Positions 7,637 through 15,095 of a stretch of DNA of 64,000 nt are shown here, one piece after another (the stretch's first letter is position 1; each line of letters starts with the position of its first letter). Both the position numbers and the translations under genes were made by a program. A model generated the notes under the pieces. That model was not told the DNA's origin and did no database searches. It was given only the letters and a program-made list of their open reading frames with translations. The stretch is from NCBI GenBank assembly GCA_003152315.1, contig PLZV01000011.1:1-64000 (forward strand), in the 5' to 3' direction. The stretch is from Verrucomicrobiota bacterium (lineage in GTDB: Bacteria > Verrucomicrobiota > Verrucomicrobiia > Palsa-1439).

Positions 7637-8665
7637 TCACAAATCTTCCTTCTCGAATCGTTGTAGTTTATCGGCATGAGACAGCATGCACGGGCCATAA
7701 ATTCCTTCCGCGAACTTCCATTTTCCGCCGCTCGGCCAGTCCTTCTTACTGACCGTTTCTGATTCTTTGGCCATAATGCTCCAAAGTTTGGCTTTTATGG
7801 TCTGCGGGCGACCTTTCATTTTCTCGTAGCTTTTATACAAAGACTGATATTGATATTTGGTCGTTTCCTGATTCTTCCATAAATCTACAAAATATTCTCC
7901 ATCACTGCGGACTGCTTCTTCAGAAGTTGCCGGGGTTGACGGAGGTGTGAAGGTTTTTCCGTAATGAAAATAAAGGCTTCGGGGTGTTTCGATTGGCGAT
8001 AGATCTCGCAACTCGTCGACGGTTAAACAAGTTCTGAACAAGAATTCGCTCTCTGATTCCTGGAAGGGGAGGACAAGAAAAAAATTGGAGGCCACGGCGG
8101 CCTCTCCGTGGCCGTTTGGGCACAGTACCATAATAATGGAGGAACTGAATAGTAGCCACAACAACTCGCCGATGTTTCGGCTGGAGCCACTTGTTACCCG
8201 CTCGCGAAATCGATCCAAAACATGGCTGGCAAAAGCGACCTTTTTCCCTGACAGAAATATCGGCGGTAGAAAGTCCTTGCCCGCGAAAAAGCGAAACGAG
8301 TGCTTGATACCAAGATCTTCGGTTTTCTCGACGTGTTGGGCGACCGATAACCCGGCCACCCCATCGCGTGAGAAGTATGGAAAAACCAGCAGTGTGTCCT
8401 CATCGATAGCGTTAAATTGCCAGCAGAACACGCGCACCAACTCGTATAAGGCGAATTTTCGATAATCATCTGCTCGCTGATCCGTGTTGGCCATTCGCGC
8501 GGAAATCCCCACCAAAAACTCGTTTTGAATGGCCTTAAAAATCGCTGGCAACTGTTCAGTATGGGGGAACAGCCGGACATCTCCCTGCCGCTCTTCGACC
8601 AGATGCAAATCCCGTAGGTACGCTAGATGCGATGGCAATACCCGTGTTGGTGAACGTCCGGTCAT
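7637..8665 (-). CDS. Unknown island protein, 342 residues
   Basis: I do not recognise this protein. From the ATG at 8665 it starts MTGRSPTRVLPSHLAYLRDL and goes on to LVEERQGDVRLF, a pattern reminiscent of a winged-helix DNA-reading segment, though this is only an impression. A TTG five codons upstream is also possible. The middle contains a hydrophobic stretch IGELLWLLFSSSIIMVLC (about 165-182), and the C-terminal third is lysine-rich and helical (KYQYQSLYKSYEKMKGR). It is the last gene of the minus-strand defence-like run, 51 bases after the HEPN-like gene, so it is probably cotranscribed with it. Confidence 0.7.
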   Translation of the reverse strand: MTGRSPTRVLPSHLAYLRDLHLVEERQGDVRLFPHTEQLPAIFKAIQNEFLVGISARMANTDQRADDYRKFALYELVRVFCWQFNAIDEDTLLVFPYFSRDGVAGLSVAQHVEKTEDLGIKHSFRFFAGKDFLPPIFLSGKKVAFASHVLDRFRERVTSGSSRNIGELLWLLFSSSIIMVLCPNGHGEAAVASNFFLVLPFQESESEFLFRTCLTVDELRDLSPIETPRSLYFHYGKTFTPPSTPATSEEAVRSDGEYFVDLWKNQETTKYQYQSLYKSYEKMKGRPQTIKAKLWSIMAKESETVSKKDWPSGGKWKFAEGIYGPCMLSHADKLQRFEKEDL

Positions 8666-8716
8666 CTTATGCCTGAGCAAATTACATGTCGTACAGTGGC
8701 CATGCTCGTTCCTTTG

Positions 8717-9886
8717 CTAGTCCGTGCGATCTTTCGCGGCGGTGAGAAATGCATTCTCAATAAAGTGCCGCTTCATGGCGGTAGCAAAAGCCTGGTCGAT
8801 CATTTGGTTCGTCACTTCCATTGCCGGCAAACCCGGTGCGGGTTCTTTGACTGGGGCTGAAAATCTGTCAAGAAATCCGAGTAAGGCTGTTTTGTAGAGT
8901 AGAGGAGCTAGATGTGTCAATGGTGGTCGCTTGTTGTTCTTAAACGGGAACAGATGTTCTGGTAAAACCTCATTCCCGTGCAGAAAACAGTTCCGTGCTT
9001 TGTAAAGGTCCCAATAAAGTTTCACGACCAAATTCACTTTGTGGCATTTTTTATCATAATGCACATCGTACTTGCAGTCTCGCAGCTCCGCATTTGCCCA
9101 AGTCTGTTTTTCCAACAACGCCTTCACCGTTCCGAAGTTGGCGTCGCCTCCGCTCCCCCCCAGCCTCGGATGCGCCAGAATCTCAAACGCACTGACCCAC
9201 AACCCGATTCTGACCCCAAAATCATGAATGCTTGGCTGGTTGCTTACCGGCAAGGCCGCTGCGTGATAAGCGACCTGAAGCGACCGGAACAGAGCTTCGG
9301 TGGCCTCGCGTGAATAATGAGTCGTACCAGTGTAGAAATTATTCCACGCCTCCATTAGCGGACGCAGCAACGTCTCTTCCGGTTCCACATCCACCCATTC
9401 GGTCGATGGCAAACCCGGCGAGGTCATACCATGAAACACTTGTGGCTGATCCCAACCATTCAAAGCTGGTGAAATCGTGAGAACTGCTGTTCGATCCGCC
9501 GTGATCGTGGTCGGATAAAAGTCAAAGAAATCTGTGTAGAATGTCCCGCGAACATTTAGCTGGCCAAGGCTCTCCTGCCTACCCTGCACCACACAAGAAA
9601 TGGCGACGAGGTTTCTAAAGCAGACGGCAGCGTCAATAGTCCGCACCTGAGCGGGAGCATCGTTACGCATTATCAACACGCACGGGTTGCGCTTTTTTCC
9701 AAACTGGTCAGTGAAGTTCTCGACCAAAGATCGTTCAAGCGCGCTATTTGCCGCGATCTGCTGAACACGCGGATCGGAGTGTGGTGCGATGGCCATGTAC
9801 TCAGAATCAAATGGCTTCTTGCAGGTCAGGTTGTGCAAGACGTAACCCAACAGCCACGGTTCTGCGGGTACGGCTGGGGCGCTCAA
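8717..9886 (-). CDS. HEPN-like (Apea-type) island protein
   Basis: The 389-residue protein carries YKARNCFLHGNE, with Arg298 and His303 forming the R-x4-H motif of HEPN RNases, inside a long C-terminal helical region (FRSLQVAYHAAALP, WVSAFEILAHP, KVNLVVKLYWDLYKARN). This arrangement is like the Apea-HEPN domains found in abortive-infection proteins. The first 170 residues are beta-rich and unrecognised. The frame opens with TTG at 9886, which overlaps the stop of a 44-residue ORF as TTGA; that start is weak on its own but the overlap argues for coupling. The context, next to methyltransferases and a helicase, suggests phage defence. The HEPN call rests on one motif and helical context. Confidence 0.6.
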   Translation of the reverse strand: MSAPAVPAEPWLLGYVLHNLTCKKPFDSEYMAIAPHSDPRVQQIAANSALERSLVENFTDQFGKKRNPCVLIMRNDAPAQVRTIDAAVCFRNLVAISCVVQGRQESLGQLNVRGTFYTDFFDFYPTTITADRTAVLTISPALNGWDQPQVFHGMTSPGLPSTEWVDVEPEETLLRPLMEAWNNFYTGTTHYSREATEALFRSLQVAYHAAALPVSNQPSIHDFGVRIGLWVSAFEILAHPRLGGSGGDANFGTVKALLEKQTWANAELRDCKYDVHYDKKCHKVNLVVKLYWDLYKARNCFLHGNEVLPEHLFPFKNNKRPPLTHLAPLLYKTALLGFLDRFSAPVKEPAPGLPAMEVTNQMIDQAFATAMKRHFIENAFLTAAKDRTD

Positions 9887-10017
9887 TTGGTTGCGCTTTT
9901 CCCGACCGGCTCGTTTCGCTCGTTGAGTGCTGGCAAGGAATTGACGATCTTCATGGTTTCGAGGCTGACGGTGATGACGCGTTGGGAGAGTTCCAGGGGA
10001 TACCGGGCGTTGGCCAT
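9883..10017 (-). CDS. Small 44-residue ORF ahead of the HEPN-like gene
   Basis: An ATG at 10017 opens a 44-codon frame beginning MANARYPLELSQRVITVSLE. Its TGA overlaps the TTG start of the HEPN-like gene (TTGA). It resembles coding sequence in composition but I know no family. It follows the methylase remnant by 12 bases and may itself be the leftover middle of a larger broken gene. Confidence 0.4.
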   Translation of the reverse strand: MANARYPLELSQRVITVSLETMKIVNSLPALNERNEPVGKSATN

Positions 10018-10029
10018 AGTTTCAGTGCC

Positions 10030-10149
10030 TCAGAGGTTGGCGTCGTTGACGATGCCGCTGTCTTTGTCGGTGGTTACAAACGCCGTCGTGCCGCTACCGC
10101 ACGTCGGGTCGAGTGCCAAGTCGCCGGGGTCGGTTGAAATCCTTATCAT
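10030..10149 (-). pseudogene. DNA methyltransferase remnant (DPTCGSGT motif)
   Basis: Directly after the helicase stop, with ATG overlapping TGA as ATGA, a 39-codon frame reads MIRISTDPGDLALDPTCGSG and then TTAFV before stopping at 10030. DPTCGSGT is the S-adenosylmethionine-binding motif I of beta-class DNA methyltransferases, which also often carry a GDLVLDPxxGSGT phrase. Everything needed for catalysis is missing, so this is a scrap of a methylase gene, probably left by a deletion between the helicase and the HEPN-like gene. Confidence 0.5.
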
Positions 10150-12662
10150 ACCTTTGCTGCCACGTTCACAAGTTCCGCACCGTAATCTTTCGGACTTAAA
10201 ACCGTGTCATAAAGGCCAATGTCTTCGGCTTCATGTTTGTTAATGCCGGTATAGCCCAAACTGGCATCTTCATACCGCTTGAATTTATAGACCGCGTCAT
10301 TCATCAAGGCGCTGTTAAACACACCGAGGCTGACCAGCAACTCGAAGTCTTTCACCGTCAACCCGGTAACCTTTTTGAAAAGCCCCGGCTCTAGTTGCGT
10401 GATGACATCTTTCAGGCTTCGCTCCCGGTAGTCGGTCAAATACATAAACACCGGCACACGCGTGGCGAATTTGATCAACTTCTCCTGAATCTCTTTGCGC
10501 TTACTCTTGTATTCCTTTTCCTCGTCGGTAAGCTCCTGCTTTTTCTTGGCGGAAAGCTCTTTGTCGTTGGCCTCCTTCTTCGCCTTTTTCACGGCTTCCG
10601 ACTTGTTGATAATGGTTTCAATATCCTGATTCAGATTGCGGAATCCCTCGATGCTCATCAACGCATCCATGGCGGCTTGATTGCCCATCAACCGCTGCAA
10701 CGTGCCGTTATCCACATTCACCAGCAACGCGCTTTCCCAGCGCCGCGCCAACAAGGTTGCCGTCGTGCCGCTCATCGCCATATCCAGAATACCGGCGGCA
10801 TCAATCTGCTTCATCGAACTGCCGTCATACGCCAGCACCGGCAGGAAGCTGATAAACTCCTCCACCTTCTTCTCCGGGTTTGATTCCCCGACATTCAGGC
10901 GGCAACTGTAATCCGCGATCTGCCGCAACGCCCGGTCCGGCGCGAAGTCAAAGACATAACATTCCTCTTTGATGATCTGCTCCTTCTTCGGCGTGAGACT
11001 GTCCGGATTATTGACCGTCCACGGGGATTGCACGCGGAACGCGGCCTGAAAATACGTTTCGGGACTGGACGAATTGCGCAGCATGAGAATCCCGGTCCAC
11101 GGCTTCACCGTCACCCCGGTCGTCAGTTTCCCACAGGACAGCGTGATCGTCTTGGTCTTCAGCGGATCATCCATTGCCTCCTTAATCGGCGGCAACGCTT
11201 CCACCCCGATCCCGGCACCACTGCCGGCAGCCACAAGCACCCGGTAATCGTGATAAAACTTGTTCTGCTTCTGCGCCAAAAGATTGTTCATCGCATGACA
11301 TGCCGCCACGCTGGGCAAAAACCAAAACGTATGTGACAAGACATTCAGCAGCCGGGCGTCCGAATACGGCATCGGCGGCTTTTTCGCGCCCAGCTTCAGA
11401 TTGTCGATAGTGGTTTCCTGAAATCCGCCCCGGATCAAGTCCAGCCACTTCTGCACCTCATCCGCGTAAGTGAACTTCGCTTCATCCCCAAACCTCGCCG
11501 CGGAAAAGAAAACATTCAGATCGAACTCGCTAAACTCTCCCTGCATCGCGATTTCTCGGATGGCATCCGGTAATTGATAAGTCAGCAATACCATCCTCGG
11601 CAACGCCGCGTATGGATTGTCCGCGCCTTTCCAATCTCGCTTCGCCCGCTGTTCATCCGAATACGTCCAGTTGAAAATCTGCTCCTCGATAAACTCGCCG
11701 GAGGCAATCGCCCGAAACGGCGTGCCGGACAGATACAAAAAGCCGCCCGTCGTGATCGGGATAATCTCTTCGTCGAAATCCTTAATCCCTGCGCCTTCCC
11801 CGAACTCGATTTCCTTTTTGTCTTCCGCTTCAAAAAGGTCCTTCGCGTTTTCGCGCCATGCTCCGTAATGATATTCGTCAAGGATCACGCAATCCCAGTT
11901 GGTGGCATGCACCCACTCGTTATTGGTCTTAATCCCTCCCGTGCTCGTGTTCCTCCCTAAATAATCCTGAAACGACCCGAAGCAGACGAACGGCTTCTTC
12001 TTATCCGCATCCTCATACGCCAAGCCACCCGGCGAAATAAACTGCCAGCCCTTGAAATCAATATGGCGTTTCAAATCCTCTTCCCAAGCGTCTTGCACCG
12101 CCGGCTTGAACGTCAGCACCAGCACTTTGCGCCAGCCCATTTTCTTGGCGAGTTGATAGGCGGTAAAGGTCTTCCCGAACCGCATTTTCGCGTTCCACAG
12201 GAAGTGCGGCGGCTTGTCGCGGTTCTCTTTCCGGAAACTCTTGAAATAAGCCGCCGTCTTTTCCACCGCTTCCGTTTGTTCCGGCCGCATCTTGAAATTA
12301 AGATCCCGGTTCTCCTCGTTCAACTCGCCGGTCTTGAGCGCGATGATCGCCGCCTTGATCTCCTTCTCCGCACACTTGAACCACTCGCCATCGGGATTCG
12401 GGATGCCGGCCTGTCGCAGATGCCGGTGAACATCGCGATCGGTGAAGGTTGTGCCGTCATTGCGCATCGCGGACACTTCCAGCACAATCCGGTAGGGTGG
12501 CTTGCCGGGTTTCAACGTCGGATACTGCTGCGCCACCCGCGTCTGCGCATCCACCGTCGTGTAGCCGATTTTGAGCAAGCCCCGGTATTGCGGATTCGTG
12601 TCCTCGTAGGCGTAGATCGTCGGCTTGGAATCTGGCCGGGGAGGAAAAAACTCTTTACTCAT
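10146..12662 (-). CDS. GIY-YIG-like nuclease fused to SF2 helicase, restriction component
   Basis: The 838-residue protein begins with a region (about 14-110) containing TIYAYEDTN and LLKIGYTT, resembling the T5orf172/GIY-YIG nuclease fold. A superfamily-2 helicase core follows: motif I KMRFGKT with Lys at about 163, motif II DEYH at 262-265, SGTPFRA as motif III-like, and QAAFRVQSP as a motif VI-like block. The C-terminal part has a charged coiled-coil stretch (KKAKKEANDKELSAKKKQEL). Such ATP-driven translocases serve as the cutting or scanning subunit of restriction systems. It overlaps the upstream methyltransferase by 8 bases, so the genes are cotranscribed and translationally coupled. 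Which strand break it makes cannot be read from sequence. Confidence 0.8.
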   Translation of the reverse strand: MSKEFFPPRPDSKPTIYAYEDTNPQYRGLLKIGYTTVDAQTRVAQQYPTLKPGKPPYRIVLEVSAMRNDGTTFTDRDVHRHLRQAGIPNPDGEWFKCAEKEIKAAIIALKTGELNEENRDLNFKMRPEQTEAVEKTAAYFKSFRKENRDKPPHFLWNAKMRFGKTFTAYQLAKKMGWRKVLVLTFKPAVQDAWEEDLKRHIDFKGWQFISPGGLAYEDADKKKPFVCFGSFQDYLGRNTSTGGIKTNNEWVHATNWDCVILDEYHYGAWRENAKDLFEAEDKKEIEFGEGAGIKDFDEEIIPITTGGFLYLSGTPFRAIASGEFIEEQIFNWTYSDEQRAKRDWKGADNPYAALPRMVLLTYQLPDAIREIAMQGEFSEFDLNVFFSAARFGDEAKFTYADEVQKWLDLIRGGFQETTIDNLKLGAKKPPMPYSDARLLNVLSHTFWFLPSVAACHAMNNLLAQKQNKFYHDYRVLVAAGSGAGIGVEALPPIKEAMDDPLKTKTITLSCGKLTTGVTVKPWTGILMLRNSSSPETYFQAAFRVQSPWTVNNPDSLTPKKEQIIKEECYVFDFAPDRALRQIADYSCRLNVGESNPEKKVEEFISFLPVLAYDGSSMKQIDAAGILDMAMSGTTATLLARRWESALLVNVDNGTLQRLMGNQAAMDALMSIEGFRNLNQDIETIINKSEAVKKAKKEANDKELSAKKKQELTDEEKEYKSKRKEIQEKLIKFATRVPVFMYLTDYRERSLKDVITQLEPGLFKKVTGLTVKDFELLVSLGVFNSALMNDAVYKFKRYEDASLGYTGINKHEAEDIGLYDTVLSPKDYGAELVNVAAKV

Positions 12663-14175
12663 TCTTCGACTCCATCGGGCGGATCATTGACTCGATGAAC
12701 GAGATGTCAGCTTTGGTCAGGTTGTATTTTTTGTAGAGTGCTTCATCAGTCCATGTGCGATCCCAAGTCTGTTGAGGAACCCACAGATAGGCTTCACGCG
12801 TCGTATGCTGAGTAATCTTCCGAAGCGAAACTAGAAATCGTAGAAACCGGGTGCGGTAGTAACTCGCAATGCTGTCCGCTTGCTCTCGCGAGTCAGCACA
12901 CACGAAAAGGAATGATTGTGTGCAAACCGATGGCTTTGTCGCCACGAAGCTGGGCCCAAGCACCATCGCCGGACGAGTGCCGCGCTCACCATAGGCCGAG
13001 GGCACCATCGCTTTCCATCGTGCTATCGATTCTTGGTTGATCTTTACCTCGCTCCTTGCAATCCAAGCTTTGACACGCCCGCGAGGACTTGTGGCATAGT
13101 AACAAACATCGCCGGGACTTTGTTTGTTCCGGTAACCTGAAAAGTTCGAGACGATTCCAAACGCAGTCCTGGCTGACAGAACTTCCGAAAGACTTGGCTC
13201 TTTTACCGAGAGTATCTTCTTTAGGATTCTCAGCGCCCTGACGTCGCGAACAAATACGTCAAACTCGCTCAAATTGCGTGCGACCGGAGCACTTGCGTTG
13301 TCCCCACTGATTGTCGTGACATCGCAATCGCCTTCGTCATCGCGATCCCATAGGAAGTAGCAAATACCACCCTCGAAATCCACGCCGGGGAAAACAGCAT
13401 CCATTCTCTCGTAGTCCACCAGTTTCCGGATACGTCGATCTTCTAGCATTGTGCGGCGGAACTCGGAAAGACCCAGTCCACCGGCCATCCAACGTGCGGG
13501 GATGATCATGGAAAGAAAGCGCGGGTTCAGCTTCTTTGCCTGATCGACGAACTTGTTGTAGATGGGAATATCGCGAGTGCCGCCGTCAGAGCCCATTTGA
13601 TACGGCGGATTGCCGGCAATGACATCAAACTTCATATTGAATATCTCCTCTGGCTTTTCGGTGTGGATGAATTGGTAGGCGTGGGTTTCCAGTTCCTCGC
13701 CACGGGCATAGGCTTCCTCACTCGCTCCGCAGAAAGCGCATCTTCCATTTTCCCAAGTATGGTTGACGCGCTTGAATCGGATATTGCCCTGCTCGTCATC
13801 GAAGGCTTCACACACGGAATACTTGCCATTGGCTTTCTTGGAGCAATACACCGACCGGCGGGAAAGCAAGGAAGTCAGTTCCGTGATGGCAATGCCGAAG
13901 ATCTGGTTTTGGAAAATGTGGTTGGCGCGTTTCTGCTCGTTGGGAATCTGCTTCGCCAATCCCACCATGAGCCGCTTGGCGATCTCCCGCAGAAACACGC
14001 CGGTCTTGCAGAACGGATCGAGGAACCGGGCATTCTTGTCGCTCCAGATTTCCGGGGGCAGCATATCCAGAATCTGGTTGACCAGTTGCGGCGGGGTGAA
14101 AACTTCGTCGTTGCTCAGATTGGCCAAGCAACTCAGGACATCGGGATTGTAATTAGTGGTGGTCAACATCGGCAA
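12655..14175 (-). CDS. Eco57I/TaqI-type N6-adenine DNA methyltransferase
   Basis: The 506-residue protein has the gamma-class adenine methylase layout: motif X/I region EVFTPPQLV and FLDPFCKTGVFL (about 20-60), then motif IV GNPPYQ at about 187-192, and a long C-terminal target-recognition part with the block WVPQQTWDRTWTDEALYKKY near the end. NPPY is the catalytic signature for adenine amino methylation. A small zinc-knuckle-like CAFCGA sits at about 145. It overlaps the 231-residue methylase by 23 bases and the helicase by 8 bases, making a three-gene restriction-modification operon. Confidence 0.85.
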   Translation of the reverse strand: MPMLTTTNYNPDVLSCLANLSNDEVFTPPQLVNQILDMLPPEIWSDKNARFLDPFCKTGVFLREIAKRLMVGLAKQIPNEQKRANHIFQNQIFGIAITELTSLLSRRSVYCSKKANGKYSVCEAFDDEQGNIRFKRVNHTWENGRCAFCGASEEAYARGEELETHAYQFIHTEKPEEIFNMKFDVIAGNPPYQMGSDGGTRDIPIYNKFVDQAKKLNPRFLSMIIPARWMAGGLGLSEFRRTMLEDRRIRKLVDYERMDAVFPGVDFEGGICYFLWDRDDEGDCDVTTISGDNASAPVARNLSEFDVFVRDVRALRILKKILSVKEPSLSEVLSARTAFGIVSNFSGYRNKQSPGDVCYYATSPRGRVKAWIARSEVKINQESIARWKAMVPSAYGERGTRPAMVLGPSFVATKPSVCTQSFLFVCADSREQADSIASYYRTRFLRFLVSLRKITQHTTREAYLWVPQQTWDRTWTDEALYKKYNLTKADISFIESMIRPMESKNE

Positions 14176-14848
14176 CCTTCAGGAAGTGCGTTAAGGGATA
14201 TTCTTTCAACGGGGTCGGGATGAACACATCCTCACCGAGATCAGAAAAGAGCGGCAGTTCACTCATCGCCGCATGATCGAGCAATCCATGAAACGTAAAG
14301 TCGCGGCGCTTTAACTGGCTGCCGTTGACGGGCGACCATTCAGAAAAGACAATCGGTTTCGTGTTATCGCCAACGCTTTTCAAGGTGAGGGCATCGCCCC
14401 AGATGATGTTGCGCGCCAGAATATATTTAACGGCCCTCCGGCAATCGTCCGTGGCTGCCGACTTGAAAAGGGCGGTGTATTTCTGCTCGAAAAGATCAAA
14501 CAGCCGTTGCCGGCAAGCCGCGACATTATCTTCCAGAATATCGATCCCATAGATGGAGGACACGGCCAGCACGGCATTCCGCTCGTAATCCAACTGACTT
14601 TTGCCGTACCGCGCTGCGACGACGCGCAGTTTCCGCTCCAGAATTTCCGTCAGAAAATTGCCATCGCCGCAAGCCGGCTCAAGAAAGCGGGATTCGATCC
14701 GTTCCGTTTCCTGTTTCACCAAATCGAGCATGGCCGAGACTTCCCGTTTGGCAGTTAAAACCTCGCCATGGTCGGTGACGCGCTTTCGCGAGACAACCTG
14801 CTTTTCGTGCTTCGCTAGGCTCACGTCTTCAATATTTATCATAGCCAT
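14153..14848 (-). CDS. SAM-dependent methyltransferase, first gene of the restriction operon
   Basis: The 231-residue protein has motif I FLEPACGDGNFL at about 55-66, preceded by HGEVLTAKREVSAML, the usual lead-in for adenine DNA methylases. A clear NPPY motif is absent (the corresponding region reads IVFSEWSP), so this may be a non-catalytic partner or a half-methylase that works with the 506-residue protein. ATG at 14848 or 14842 are both possible. It is the first gene of the operon; the region upstream contains a strong hairpin at 14981-15013 and then the recombinase. Confidence 0.75.
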   Translation of the reverse strand: MAMINIEDVSLAKHEKQVVSRKRVTDHGEVLTAKREVSAMLDLVKQETERIESRFLEPACGDGNFLTEILERKLRVVAARYGKSQLDYERNAVLAVSSIYGIDILEDNVAACRQRLFDLFEQKYTALFKSAATDDCRRAVKYILARNIIWGDALTLKSVGDNTKPIVFSEWSPVNGSQLKRRDFTFHGLLDHAAMSELPLFSDLGEDVFIPTPLKEYPLTHFLKVADVDHH

Positions 14849-14980
14849 CCTCCGGCAACTGCAAGGTAGTCAATGCCGACGGTAGGCTCATGGTTGCTGT
14901 TTGTATCATTATCTGCTCGTTTCGGTGGCCTAGAGTGTAGTCAGTCAGTGCCCCTTCGACAAGCCCATGCTGGCAGACGA

Positions 14981-15013
14981 AAAAAAGAGAGGCCGTAATC
15001 TGCCTCTCTTTTT
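14981..15013. terminator. Strong rho-independent terminator, bidirectional
   Basis: The arms AAAGAGAGGC and GCCTCTCTTT form a 10-bp stem around an 8-base loop, extended by A and T tracts on either side, so it can end transcription from either strand. On the minus strand it follows a short remnant of a proline-rich C-terminus and insulates the restriction operon from the recombinase. Confidence 0.8.
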
Positions 15014-15032
15014 CTGTCGTAGGCTCGTTCAA

Positions 15033-15095
15033 TTATTGCGGCGGCTTCGGCTGCGCGGGTTTCGGACTGGGGGCGTCAACTCGCCCATACCTAGC
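15033..15095 (-). other. Proline/lysine-rich C-terminal remnant before the terminator
   Basis: In the same frame as the recombinase and just past its stop, the minus strand reads DAPSPKPAQPKPPQ and then TAA at 15033-15035, directly followed by the terminator. Such a tail plus terminator looks like the 3' end of a lost gene rather than of the recombinase. It may mark a junction created when the recombinase element arrived. Confidence 0.35.

Noticed and set aside
14829-15032. 67-codon minus-strand frame across the terminator
   Set aside because: It runs through the terminator stem and has no recognisable feature; a terminator is a better reading.
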